A stretch of DNA of 34,102 nt from Rhizobium sp. Q54 (GTDB taxonomy: Bacteria; Pseudomonadota; Alphaproteobacteria; SHVV01): assembly GCA_945903685.1 (NCBI GenBank), contig CAMDOQ010000006.1, positions 1 to 34,102 of the forward strand, in the 5' to 3' direction. Positions 25,642 to 33,775 of this stretch are shown one piece after another. Position numbers and translations under genes: made by a program. Each line of letters opens with the position of its first letter. Position 1 is the first letter of the stretch. A model generated the notes under the pieces. The model was not told the origin of the DNA and did not search any database. It was given only the letters and a program-made list of their open reading frames with translations.

Positions 25642-26289
25642 CTACGAAAGGCGTTCGCGATCCGCTTCCGAAAGATTCAAAGTCGCGGTTTCGATCAGGT
25701 CGGCAAGCGCGTGCGCCATCAGCTTAGTTTTAATACAGCGGCGCACCGCGCGCACCTCGTCGCGCGTTATCGCGTACTCCGCAGCGATCTTGCGGCTCGT
25801 CCATCCGTCTAGAAGCGACCGAAACACTTTTCTTTCGGTCGGAGCCAAGGATTCAACGCGTTTCAAGTAGAGTGCGCGGCCTTCGCCGTCCCGTCGCGCT
25901 CGGGTGCCGACTGATGCCGCCTTGCGGATCAGCTCAACCATATCGGTCGAGCGGAATGGCTTCTGAATGACATCGATCGCCCCCTGCTTGTACGCACACC
26001 CGGCGGCGGGCACATCGACGCTGCCGCTAACGATGATAACCGGATGGGTCACGCCCGATTCGCGAAGGCGCTTTAGGACTTCGAGGCCCGAAGCACCGGG
26101 GAGGGCGAGGTCGAGGACGATGCAGCCAGCCCGTTCAGGAGTGAAGCGGTCGAAGAACTCATCGACGTTGGCGGCGGCGACGGCCTCGCAACCAGCGAGA
26201 TCGGCAATGTCGATCAACAACTCGCGCATGTCCGGATCGTCGTCGAGGATGAACGCAATCGCTCGTTCGCGGGAAAAGCTGTCGGTCAT
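25642..26289 (-). CDS. FixJ-type response regulator
   Basis: 215 aa. Receiver: FILDDDPDMRELL (acidic residues at about 16-18), phospho-Asp60 in GCIVLDLALPGASGLEV, Ser in IIVSGSVD and Lys in VIQKPF, all canonical. The DNA-binding part LAPTERKVFRSLLDGWTSRKIAAEYAITRDEVRAVRRCIKTKLMAHALADLIE keeps the LuxR/FixJ spacing but is divergent in the recognition helix (DEVRAVRRC instead of KTVEVHRAN), so its targets should differ from those of the other two regulators in the window. It is divergent from the split hybrid kinase across a 527-base gap, and that kinase is its likely partner by position. Confidence 0.88.
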   Translation of the reverse strand: MTDSFSRERAIAFILDDDPDMRELLIDIADLAGCEAVAAANVDEFFDRFTPERAGCIVLDLALPGASGLEVLKRLRESGVTHPVIIVSGSVDVPAAGCAYKQGAIDVIQKPFRSTDMVELIRKAASVGTRARRDGEGRALYLKRVESLAPTERKVFRSLLDGWTSRKIAAEYAITRDEVRAVRRCIKTKLMAHALADLIETATLNLSEADRERLS

Positions 26290-26366
26290 TGGCTACTCGT
26301 TGTCCTCAAAGTTCGGAGGTAGGGCGGCAAGGGGTCGCCGCCGTCTGCCCGCGATACTGGTCACGG

Positions 26367-26381
26367 ACAAACTAGGTCGAC
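26367..26381 (+). repeat. direct repeat copy A, ACAAACTAGGTCGAC
   Basis: It shares ACAAACTAG and TCGAC with copy B at 26732-26745; a single extra G separates the two halves here. It lies 78 bases upstream of the start of the minus-strand regulator. A candidate regulator-binding site; chance is not excluded. Confidence 0.35.
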
Positions 26382-26731
26382 ATACCGCTCCTGACTAGCT
26401 GCGGAAAATGCTGAGCGACGTGGGCAAACACCACGGTCGGCAGGACACGACTCCTTGTCGTAGGTACCCGGGGTTTTCCCTGAGAAACGTCGGTGGAGGT
26501 CTCCGTTACCTAAGCCAATGAAAACGACTACAACGCAGCCGACGTTAGGCCGCTTATGTTCCCTCGATATGCCTCGCGCGCCGGTGTCGCGCTTTGTCCG
26601 TTTGTTCGGCCCGCTCGTTGGGTTTGCTCGAGGCATTCTTGGACCAACGGCGGATAGTAGGTGCTGCATTCGCGCCCAGGGCTGAAGGTCCGTTGTTCGC
26701 ACCGCCCTTCGTTGCGCACTTCAATTGGTGA

Positions 26732-26745
26732 ACAAACTAGTCGAC
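26732..26745 (+). repeat. direct repeat copy B, ACAAACTAGTCGAC
   Basis: Second copy of the motif at 26367-26381, without the extra G. It lies 71 bases upstream of the split-kinase ATG, a distance similar to that of copy A from the regulator gene, as would suit a shared control element. Orientation is the same on the plus strand. Confidence 0.35.
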
Positions 26746-26816
26746 CACTCGAAGCGCGAGGTGAGACGAAGGTTCCGAATCTAAATCTTGTACGAAAAAC
26801 GCGAGGTTCCACGCGT

Positions 26817-28283
26817 ATGAATCGGTTGTATATCGTCGAAGACGAAGCGTTGATCGCGATCGAGATCGCCGATCGTCTCTCGGCATTGGGATACGAGATC
26901 GTTGGAACCGCATCGCGCGCCGACAGAGCGCTCGTCGAGATCGAAACGCTGAAGCCGGATCTCGTCTTGATCGACATGCGGCTCGGCGAGGGGGTGACTG
27001 GTATCGGCATCGCCCAGCGGCTTCACGATCGCGGCGAGATTCCGGTCGTTTTCCTTACGGCTTACTCCGACCCGAACCTCCTCAGGCAGGCGGCGGAAAC
27101 CGAACCGTTCGGCTACCTGGTCAAGCCATTCGAAGAACGCGAGTTGCATGCGACCGTCGAAACGGCTTTGCAGCGTCACCGTGCCGAGCGTGCGCTGCGC
27201 GAGACCAATGCCAAGCTTCGAGCGGCGCAAGCGGCGCTCGAAATTTCGAAGGAGTTATTCGAGTCCTTGGCCGCGTCCTCGCCGACGGCGGTCTTTCGAA
27301 CCGACGCCGCAGGGCGATGCACGTACGTCAATCGGCGGTGGGAGGAGATTACCGGCATTGACAGCGCCGACGCGCACAACGCGCCCTGGACGAATGCATT
27401 GCATCCGCTCGACCACGCGAGCGTTGCCGCTGAGTGGAATGCGGCCGGCCGGCGTGCGGCGCAGTTTCAAGCGGAATTGCGCGTCGGGGGCAGCGCCGAT
27501 AGCTGGGTAATCGCGCAGACGGCCCCCTTGCGGGGCCCAGATGGCGCGATGATCGGTCACGTCGGAACGCTGACCGACATCGCCGATCGGAAAAAAACCG
27601 AGTCGGCGTTGCAGCTCTTGTCGAACTTGAAAGGCGCCAGGAGCGAGTTCCCAAGCCACATTGTGGCAGGCCTTGCCGCGCTCTTCGATGCCGATTTCGC
27701 GTTCCTGGCCCAGCCAGTCGCCGGCGATCCCGAGAGCGCCCGTACTCTCGCCTACTGGGCCGACGGCAAGCTTCTGCCCGGCATCGCCTACAAGATTGCG
27801 GGAACGCCCTGCGAAACGGTGGTGGGTAAGGAGATCCGCGTTTACGAGGACGGCGTTCAGAAGTTGTTCTCGCGTGACGCCGCGTTGGTTCCGTTGGGGG
27901 TCAACGCTTATGCGGCAGCTCCGATTCGCGATTCGCTCGGCCGGTACTGCGGACACTTCGGCGTGATGCGGCGAGAACCGATCGTCAAACCGTCGGTCGT
28001 CCAGGGTGTGCTCGAGTTGTTGTCGGTGCCTATCGCCGCCGAACTCGATCGCGCCAACGCCGAGCAGAAATATTCCGGACTGTTCGAATTTGCGGCCGAC
28101 GGCATCCTCATGGTCGACGCGTCGGGAAAGCTACAGCTGGCTAATCGTAAAGCGGAATCGATCTTCGGATACGGCGTCGGCGAACTGACCGGATGCTCGG
28201 TGGAAAGTTTGGTTCCCCTGGCGCGCCGGCCGAATCATCCGTCGCTTCGCGAAGCGTTCACGAAGGTAGGCACTCCGCGCTAA
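26817..28283 (+). CDS. hybrid kinase, N-terminal part (REC-PAS-GAF-PAS, cut)
   Basis: 488 aa from ATG 26817 (MNRLYIVEDEALIA); the frame is open upstream but without family likeness. Receiver 1-120 with Asp9, phospho-Asp53 (VLIDMRLGEG) and Lys103 (LVKPF); PAS at about 143-260, ending GTLTDIADRKK; GAF at about 265-405; second PAS from about 417 (YSGLFEFAADGILMVDASGKL), which stops at residue 488 with HPSLREAFTKVGTPR. TAA 28281-28283 is directly followed in the same frame by ATG, and the next ORF continues the PAS. No output domain is present in this part. Either a recent nonsense mutation, a sequencing error, or a true two-gene arrangement. Confidence 0.85.
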   Translation: MNRLYIVEDEALIAIEIADRLSALGYEIVGTASRADRALVEIETLKPDLVLIDMRLGEGVTGIGIAQRLHDRGEIPVVFLTAYSDPNLLRQAAETEPFGYLVKPFEERELHATVETALQRHRAERALRETNAKLRAAQAALEISKELFESLAASSPTAVFRTDAAGRCTYVNRRWEEITGIDSADAHNAPWTNALHPLDHASVAAEWNAAGRRAAQFQAELRVGGSADSWVIAQTAPLRGPDGAMIGHVGTLTDIADRKKTESALQLLSNLKGARSEFPSHIVAGLAALFDADFAFLAQPVAGDPESARTLAYWADGKLLPGIAYKIAGTPCETVVGKEIRVYEDGVQKLFSRDAALVPLGVNAYAAAPIRDSLGRYCGHFGVMRREPIVKPSVVQGVLELLSVPIAAELDRANAEQKYSGLFEFAADGILMVDASGKLQLANRKAESIFGYGVGELTGCSVESLVPLARRPNHPSLREAFTKVGTPR

Positions 28284-29597
28284 ATGGGCGCGCGGCAAAG
28301 CTCTCTTACGGGGCTGCGTAAGGACGGCGCTGAAGTTCCCCTAAGCATCAGCCTCAGCCCAATCAAGACGAATGCCGGCGACTTTGTCGCGGCGATTGTC
28401 CGCGACATGACGGAACTCAATGCCCTCAACCACCAGCTTCGCCAAGCGCAAAAGATGGAGGCGATGGGTCAGCTAACTGGGGGAATCGCTCACGACTTCA
28501 ACAACTTGCTCGGAATTATCGTCGGGAACCTCGACTTAATGACGCTGCGCGCCGGCGTCTCGGGCGAGAGCGACGTCTTCGTCGATCGCGCGATCAAGGC
28601 AGCGCAGCGCGGTGTGGCCTTGACGCGGCGGCTCTTGGCGTTTGCGCGTCAGCAGCCGCTCAGTATCGAGCCGACGAATGTCGACACACGCATCCAGGAA
28701 ATGACGACACTGCTCAAAGGGACTTTGGGCGAAACCATCGAGATACGATTGAAACTGGACGCCGGAGATACACGCTGCGACATCGACGCGGGGCAACTTG
28801 ACTCAGTCATACTCAATCTCTGCTTGAACAGCCGCGCCGCCATGCCGAAGGGCGGGATGGTCGTCATCGAGACGTCGGTCGTCGACTTCGACGGTGGGGT
28901 TTTATCGGACAATGGCGAAATGCCGCCCGGGCGATACTGCATGATTGCGGTCACCGACAATGGCACGGGAATGCCCCGTGAGGTCCGCGAGCGCGCGTTC
29001 GAACCGTTCTTCACGACCAGGGAGACGGGAGACGGTACGGGGCTCGGCCTCAGCATAGTATACGGCTTCGCGCGTCAGACCGGCGGGATCGCGCGGATTT
29101 ACAGCGAGCTCGGCTACGGCACGACGGTGAAGATTTTCTTGCCGGTTTCCGCGTCAGTTTCGTCCGATGATCCCAAAGCCGTGAATGGCGGAGTGGTCGT
29201 TGGACACCGCGAGCGCATCCTCGTGGTCGAGGACAATGCCGATGGCCGCCAACTCCTCACCGATCTGCTGCCAACGATCGGCTACGAAGCAATCCTCGTC
29301 GGCGACGGTCCGTCGGCTTTGAAAGCGTTGGCGGACGACAAGGACATCGCGCTGGTACTCACCGATATCGTTTTGCCGGGGGGCATCAACGGATTTGAGG
29401 TCGCGCGAGCCGCGATCATGCGGGCACGGCCGGTACCCGCTTTGCTGATGTCGGGGTTTTCCAGCAATGCGATGCGGCCCGCCGATCTGCCCGCCGACTT
29501 GCCGATGTTGAGTAAGCCGTTCCGGGTCGCCGAGTTGGCTGAGGCGATTGCGGCGGAGCTGGGCAAGGCGGCGGCCCTGAGGGAAAAAATTCCGTAA
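28284..29597 (+). CDS. hybrid kinase, C-terminal part (PAS end-HisKA-HATPase-REC)
   Basis: 437 aa, same frame as the preceding ORF, starting with the ATG that touches its TAA. Residues 1-46 ([15 protein letters not shown], then [11 protein letters not shown] and [11 protein letters not shown]) are the second half of the PAS begun upstream. His70 in GGIAHDFNN is the phospho-site; [11 protein letters not shown] is the N-box (Asn182), DNGTGM (225-230) and [11 protein letters not shown] complete the ATPase; the C-terminal receiver has Glu316/Asp317, phospho-Asp361 ([10 protein letters not shown]) and Lys411. All catalytic residues are intact, so this part could autophosphorylate if translated. 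A weak AGGTAGG lies about 14 bases before ATG; re-initiation at TAAATG is the likeliest route to translation. Confidence 0.85.
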   Translation: MGARQSSLTGLRKDGAEVPLSISLSPIKTNAGDFVAAIVRDMTELNALNHQLRQAQKMEAMGQLTGGIAHDFNNLLGIIVGNLDLMTLRAGVSGESDVFVDRAIKAAQRGVALTRRLLAFARQQPLSIEPTNVDTRIQEMTTLLKGTLGETIEIRLKLDAGDTRCDIDAGQLDSVILNLCLNSRAAMPKGGMVVIETSVVDFDGGVLSDNGEMPPGRYCMIAVTDNGTGMPREVRERAFEPFFTTRETGDGTGLGLSIVYGFARQTGGIARIYSELGYGTTVKIFLPVSASVSSDDPKAVNGGVVVGHRERILVVEDNADGRQLLTDLLPTIGYEAILVGDGPSALKALADDKDIALVLTDIVLPGGINGFEVARAAIMRARPVPALLMSGFSSNAMRPADLPADLPMLSKPFRVAELAEAIAAELGKAAALREKIP

Positions 29598-29612
29598 CGA
29601 CTCGCGATCCTG

Positions 29613-29630
29613 GCCGCATCCTCGTGCGGC
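29613..29630 (+). terminator. weak hairpin after the split kinase
   Basis: GCCGCA (29613-29618), loop TCCTCG, TGCGGC (29625-29630), 16 bases after the kinase stop in the 183-base convergent gap before the cystathionine lyase gene. There is no T-run, so it may only be an RNA end-stabilising hairpin. Nothing else was recognised in this gap. Confidence 0.3.
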
Positions 29631-29780
29631 GCCGGTCTTATACCGACGGCCACGAAGTACGGCGCCGTCCGGCCTTTACCTTTGGCGATCTATGTGTCGC
29701 TGAAACGCGCCGCGGGAGATCAGCGCGTCGGTGAGATCGCCGGCGGCACTCGAAGCGGCCATGGCGGCAACCCTTGGACG

Positions 29781-30944
29781 CTAAGCGAGTGCGTGGCGGA
29801 GGTCGGCGATCAGGTCGTCGACGTCCTCGACCCCGACCGAAAGCCGCACCAAACCGTCCCCGATCCCGAGCGTCGCGCGCACGGCAGGCGGTACCGAGGC
29901 ATGGGTCATGATCGCCGGATGTTCGATCAGGCTCTCGACCCCACCCAAACTTTCTGCGAGCGCGAAAATCTCGCAGCGTTCGAGGAACCGGCGCGCGGGG
30001 GCGAGGCCACCTTTGAGCACCGCAGTCACCATGCCGCCGAAACCGTGCATCTGGCGTTGTGCCAGGGCGTGCTGCGGGTGCGAGGCGAGGCCGGGGTAGT
30101 AGACCGTCGCAACCTTGGGATGCTGGGCGAGAAACGCGACGATCGCTTGAGCGTTCGCGCAGTGGCGCTCCATCCGGAGCGCCAGCGTCTTGACGCCGCG
30201 GAGCGCCAGGAAACTGTCGAACGGCCCGGCGATCGCACCGACTGCGTTCTGCAGGAACTTGAGCCGTTCGGCGATCTCGCCCCGCTCGCGCACGACCGCG
30301 ACGCCGCCGATCATGTCGGAGTGGCCGTTCAGGTACTTGGTGGTCGAGTGAACGACAATGTCGAACCCGTGGTCGAGGGGCCGTTGCACATAGGGCGAGG
30401 CGAAGGTGTTGTCGCAGACGCTGATCAGGCCGCGCCGGCGCGCGATCGCGGCGATCGCCGAAAGATCGACCAGACGGAGCAGGGGATTGGTTGGGGTCTC
30501 GACCCACACCAGCTTGGTCGCGTCCGTGATCGCGCCTTCGAGCGCGGCGGCGTCGGTCAGGTCGACGAATGCGAAGCTGAGATTCGCGCTTCGGGCGCGG
30601 ACCTGCTCGAACAAGCGCCGCGTCCCGCCATAGAGATCGTCCATGGCAACCACGTGCGCGCCGGCCGGTAGCAGATCGAGCACGGTCGCCTCCGCGGCAA
30701 GACCGGAGGCGAACGCGAAACCGGCAACGCCGTTTTCGAGATCGGCGACGCACGCTTCGAACGCGGCGCGGGTCGGGTTCTGGCTGCGTGCGTATTCGTA
30801 GCCCTTATGGACGCCGGGGCTCTCCTGGACGTAGGTCGAGGTCGCGTAGATCGGTGTCATGATCGCGCCGGTGGTGGGATCGGGCGACTGGCCGGCGTGA
30901 ATGACCCGAGTCGCGAAACCGGGACGGTTCTTGGTGTCGGCCAT
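29781..30944 (-). CDS. cystathionine gamma-lyase / gamma-synthase family PLP enzyme
   Basis: 387 aa. Cys/Met metabolism PLP family: GYEYARSQNPTRAAFE (Tyr/Arg for phosphate binding at about 51-53), ASGLAAEATVLDLL, VWVETPTNPLLRLVD, CDNTFASPYVQRPL and the PLP lysine Lys203 in VVHSTTKYLNGHSD. The family includes gamma-synthase (MetB), gamma-lyase and others that sequence motifs alone do not separate. Its gene is coupled by TGATG to cystathionine beta-synthase, so gamma-lyase (cystathionine to cysteine, 2-oxobutyrate and ammonia) in reverse transsulfuration is the best reading. Cytoplasmic, tetrameric in relatives. Length normal. Confidence 0.87.
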   Translation of the reverse strand: MADTKNRPGFATRVIHAGQSPDPTTGAIMTPIYATSTYVQESPGVHKGYEYARSQNPTRAAFEACVADLENGVAGFAFASGLAAEATVLDLLPAGAHVVAMDDLYGGTRRLFEQVRARSANLSFAFVDLTDAAALEGAITDATKLVWVETPTNPLLRLVDLSAIAAIARRRGLISVCDNTFASPYVQRPLDHGFDIVVHSTTKYLNGHSDMIGGVAVVRERGEIAERLKFLQNAVGAIAGPFDSFLALRGVKTLALRMERHCANAQAIVAFLAQHPKVATVYYPGLASHPQHALAQRQMHGFGGMVTAVLKGGLAPARRFLERCEIFALAESLGGVESLIEHPAIMTHASVPPAVRATLGIGDGLVRLSVGVEDVDDLIADLRHALA

Positions 30945-32323
30945 CAGCGCACCTTGCGGCGGAGGTAAGCGAGAAGGTCGGTCTTGGTGACGAGGCCCAA
31001 GAACGCATCGCGGTCGACGACGATGGCGATCCGGTCGGCGCGGAGGATCGCGATCACGGTATCGAGCGGATCGCTGGGCCCGACCACCTCGAGGCGCTGC
31101 GTCATGAAGTCGCGCACCGGCGCTTTGAAATTGTCCTCGTGCCGATAGATCGCGAGCAACAGGTCCGATTCATCGATGATCCCGACCAGCCGGTCCTTTT
31201 CGAGCACCGGCAATTGGCTGAGGTCATAGAGTTGCATGCGGGCATGCGCAAACAGCAAGCTGTCGCCGGGCTCGACCGAAACGACGGCCCCTTCCGCCGC
31301 CGGTCGGCCGATCAGGTCGCGGAGATCGCCGTGGGTTTCGCGCTTGAGGAAGCCCTGATCGATCATCCAATAGTCGTTGTACATCTTGGAGAGATACTTG
31401 TTGCCCGAGTCCGGCGCCAGCGTCACCACCCGCTTGGGCGAGGTCTGCGCCCGGCAGTAACGGAGCGCGGCGGCGACCAGGGTTCCGGTGGAGGAGCCGC
31501 CGAAAATGCCCTCGCGCAGCAAGAGCTCGCGCGCGGTGGCGAACGCTTCGGCGTCGTCGATCGTGTGGGCCTCGGCGACCAGCGCAAGGTCGCAGTTGTC
31601 GGGCACGAAATCTTCGCCGATGCCTTCGACCAGCCACGCGCCGGCGGTTCCCATGCGGCCGTTCTTGACCAGATCGGCCAGCACCGAGCCCTTGGGGTCG
31701 GCGAGCACCATGCGCACGTCAGGCGCGACCCGCTTGAAGTAGCGGCCGAGGCCGGTGAGGGTGCCGCCCGAACCGACGCCGACCACCACCGCATCGAGCG
31801 CGCCTTCCATCTGCGCCCAGATTTCAGGGCCGGTGCTTTGCTCGTGCGTGCGTGGGTTGCTGGGATTGGCGAATTGGTTGACCCAGAACGCGCCGTCGAT
31901 CTCGCGTTCGAGCCGCGCCGCCATGTCCTGATAATAGGCGGGGTGGCCCTTGACGACGTCGGAGCGCGTGATCCGGACCTCGGCGCCCAAGGCTTCGAGG
32001 TGCTGGATCTTCTCCCGACTCATTTTGTCGGGCACGACCAGGATCAGGCGGTAGCCCTTTTGCGCCGACACCAGCGCGAGTCCGAGCCCGGTGTTGCCGG
32101 CGGTGGCTTCGATGATGGTGCCGCCCGGCTGCAGGCGGCCGTCGCGCTCGGCGGCCTCGATCATCGCGAGCCCGATCCGGTCCTTGATCGAACCGCCCGG
32201 GTTCTGGTTCTCGAGCTTGACGAACAGTCGGCAGCGGCCGGTATCGATCCGCGTCACCTCGGCCATCGGCGTGTTGCCGATCTGCGCCAGGATCGAGCGG
32301 GCGGACGGCGCGGTGTGGATCAT
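30944..32323 (-). CDS. cystathionine beta-synthase with C-terminal CBS pair
   Basis: 459 aa. PLP lysine Lys47 in NPGGSIKDRIGLAMI, phosphate loop ATAGNTGLGLALVSA, GSGGTLTGLGRYFK, and EGIFGGSSTGT, as in the OASS/CBS fold II family. The C-terminal 130 residues hold two CBS domains (VVSVEPGDSLLFAHARMQLYDLSQLPVL and FMTQRLEVVGPSDPLDTVIAIL), which bind adenosyl ligands in relatives. It condenses serine (or cysteine) with homocysteine to cystathionine. The ATG overlaps the upstream methyltransferase stop by four bases, and its own stop is in TGATG with the gamma-lyase gene. Cysteine synthase is less likely because of the CBS pair and the operon. Confidence 0.92.
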   Translation of the reverse strand: MIHTAPSARSILAQIGNTPMAEVTRIDTGRCRLFVKLENQNPGGSIKDRIGLAMIEAAERDGRLQPGGTIIEATAGNTGLGLALVSAQKGYRLILVVPDKMSREKIQHLEALGAEVRITRSDVVKGHPAYYQDMAARLEREIDGAFWVNQFANPSNPRTHEQSTGPEIWAQMEGALDAVVVGVGSGGTLTGLGRYFKRVAPDVRMVLADPKGSVLADLVKNGRMGTAGAWLVEGIGEDFVPDNCDLALVAEAHTIDDAEAFATARELLLREGIFGGSSTGTLVAAALRYCRAQTSPKRVVTLAPDSGNKYLSKMYNDYWMIDQGFLKRETHGDLRDLIGRPAAEGAVVSVEPGDSLLFAHARMQLYDLSQLPVLEKDRLVGIIDESDLLLAIYRHEDNFKAPVRDFMTQRLEVVGPSDPLDTVIAILRADRIAIVVDRDAFLGLVTKTDLLAYLRRKVR

Positions 32324-32949
32324 GTCGCTTTGCTCGCGGCGACGCTGAAGAAGGGGACGGTGCGGCCTTCCCCGGTCGCGACGGCGGGATGGTCGAAGCC
32401 GGCCGAAACCATCAGCGCCGCGACCTCCGCGGTCGTCCGGTAGAGGAAGCCCAACCGTTCGAACTTGGCGAGCTGGGCGCCGCCCGGCAGTCGAAACGCG
32501 ATCGCCAAGCGGCCGCCCGGCTTCAGGACGCGCGCCGCCTCGCGAAGCGGAACGGCCGGATCGGGCCAGAAGTAGATCGTGTTGACGGTGACCGCGGCGT
32601 CGATCCGCTCGGCCTGGAACGGAAGCCTCGCGAAATCGCCGGGGAGAATCGCGAGGCGGCGCTTGGCGATCAAGTCGGCGTGGGCGCGCTCGGCTGCTTT
32701 CAGCATGGTGGCCGAGGCATCGACGCCATAAACGATCCCCGCCGGTACGCGCTCGGCCATGATCCGAAACGCCGGCCCGCCGCCGAAGCCGATGTCGAGG
32801 ATGTGCGCGGCCGGGTCCAGCGACAGTTGCCCGAGCGCGAGCGCGTAGAGCGGCAGATTGGCATCGTTCATCTGCCGCGCGACGCGGCGGCCGAGCAGGC
32901 CGCGCGGATGGCGCAGATGGCGCGCGATCAGGGCATCGTAGAGGTACAT
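32320..32949 (-). CDS. class I SAM-dependent methyltransferase
   Basis: 209 aa from ATG 32949; the frame stays open further upstream but runs under the divergent membrane-protein gene and has no likeness. SAM motif I is HILDIGFGGGPAF (about 49-61), then YGVDASATMLKAAERAHAD and the post-motifs LPFQAERIDAAVTVNTIYFW and VLKPGGRLAIAFR, i.e. the UbiE/COQ5-like methyltransferase 11 family. The substrate is unknown. Being the first gene of a strictly coupled run with cystathionine beta-synthase and gamma-lyase, it could make SAH that feeds homocysteine to these enzymes; this is inference. Confidence 0.85.
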   Translation of the reverse strand: MYLYDALIARHLRHPRGLLGRRVARQMNDANLPLYALALGQLSLDPAAHILDIGFGGGPAFRIMAERVPAGIVYGVDASATMLKAAERAHADLIAKRRLAILPGDFARLPFQAERIDAAVTVNTIYFWPDPAVPLREAARVLKPGGRLAIAFRLPGGAQLAKFERLGFLYRTTAEVAALMVSAGFDHPAVATGEGRTVPFFSVAASKAT

Positions 32950-33024
32950 GCGAGGATCGTGTTCGATCTCGAGCGGTTGGTCTACTCTTTCGTCCGATCG
33001 AGGCCGGGAGCGGCGGAGGCGAAC

Positions 33025-33597
33025 ATGTCGGTCGAGGCGTTGCGTTTCCTTCACGTCGTTGCGGTCATCGTCTTGGGCGGCGGCCTGCTCGCGGTGTTGG
33101 TCGCCGAGGTACGCACCCGCCGGCAAAGCGATCTCGGCATTTTTGCCGAGCTCGTGAAGAGCATCCGCATTTTCTACAGCGGCCTCGTCGTCCCCGGCGC
33201 GGTCGTGGTCGGATTGACCGGCGTTGCGCTGGTCGCTTCCTATTATGACGGCTGGGCGGCCTTCGCCGAACCGTGGATCGGCGGCATGGCCGCGCTCTAT
33301 GTGTTCGAGTTCGTCGAAGGCAATACCGTGACCCGGTTCTACTTCGGCCGCGTCCGGCGCTTGACGCGCGATGCCGTCGCGGCCGGCCGCTTTACGCCTG
33401 AACTCGAGGCGGCGCGGGCCCAGCAGCTTTTGACCTTCACTCACTTTCTCGATGTACCGCTCTTTTTGACAATGGTGTTCCTGGGTGTAGCGCGGCCGGA
33501 TAGCTGGAGCGCCGTGGTCTGGGCGGTAGTCGTGGCGATGGCTGTGGCCGTGGTCGCGAGCGCAACGGTGCCGCGGCTGGTGCGGCCGACGGCCTGA
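33025..33597 (+). CDS. integral membrane protein (DUF2269-like)
   Basis: 190 aa from ATG 33025, with GGAGG six bases before it. Four hydrophobic helices are visible, at about 5-27 (EALRFLHVVAVIVLGGGLLA), 48-70 (YSGLVVPGAVVVGLTGVALV), 137-155 (LTFTHFLDVPLFLTMVFLG) and 163-185 (AVVWAVVVAMAVAVVASATV). The start FLHVVAVIVLGGGLLA, the middle FYFGRVRRLTRDAVAAGR and FTHFLDVPLFLTMVF fit DUF2269, a bacterial membrane family without known function. It is divergent from the methyltransferase operon (75-base gap) and ends 10 bases before the imuA promoter. No catalytic residues recognised. Confidence 0.65.
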   Translation: MSVEALRFLHVVAVIVLGGGLLAVLVAEVRTRRQSDLGIFAELVKSIRIFYSGLVVPGAVVVGLTGVALVASYYDGWAAFAEPWIGGMAALYVFEFVEGNTVTRFYFGRVRRLTRDAVAAGRFTPELEAARAQQLLTFTHFLDVPLFLTMVFLGVARPDSWSAVVWAVVVAMAVAVVASATVPRLVRPTA

Positions 33598-33607
33598 TGG
33601 CGGTGGC

Positions 33608-33636
33608 TTGACTCAGGCGCCGGTTCCTACTAGAAC
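33608..33636 (+). promoter_or_regulatory. putative imuA promoter
   Basis: TTGACT (33608-33613), 17 bases, TAGAAC (33631-33636; four of six -10 bases). The -10 overlaps the first LexA-type half-site, which would allow direct repression. Pattern match only. Confidence 0.45.
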
Positions 33637-33662
33637 AAAACAAGAACGAACAAAGAGAGAAC
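33633..33662 (+). promoter_or_regulatory. two abutting LexA-type SOS boxes
   Basis: GAAC-N7-GAAC at 33633-33647 and again at 33648-33662, with no base between them. GAAC/GTTC-N7-GAAC/GTTC in direct orientation is the known LexA box of Alphaproteobacteria. The spacing, the -10 overlap and the imuA-like gene that follows agree, which makes SOS control of the downstream mutagenesis genes likely. Confidence 0.75.
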
Positions 33663-33775
33663 GACCGGAAGGTGCTCCGTCCGGCCGTCAGGATGGATTT
33701 CCCATGTTGCGGACATACCCCGAGGGTGTCGTACCCCCGGCTAGCTTAAGCATCCCTCCGCCTCCGCTCGGTCCC

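Larger units (their letters stand above)
26290..26816. other. 527-base divergent intergenic region
   Basis: Between the third regulator and the split kinase. It holds two copies of ACAAACTAG(G)TCGAC (26367-26381 and 26732-26745), an 8-base inverted pair ATGCCTCG / CGAGGCAT (26569-26576 and 26629-26636), and repeated GGTTCC (26771 and 26805) before the kinase start. A 55-codon ORF (26518-26685) exists but has no ribosome site and no known likeness. Base composition is lower in GC than the flanking genes. No tRNA or clear promoter was recognised. Confidence 0.55.

Noticed and set aside
26518-26685. 55-codon plus-strand ORF in the large intergenic region
   Set aside because: Starts MKTTTTQPT and includes a short amphipathic stretch, but has no ribosome site, no recognised family and no support beyond being open.
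32950-33024. SAM or SAH riboswitch before the methyltransferase/cbs operon
   Set aside because: Only 75 bases separate the divergent genes and no conserved aptamer core was recognised.
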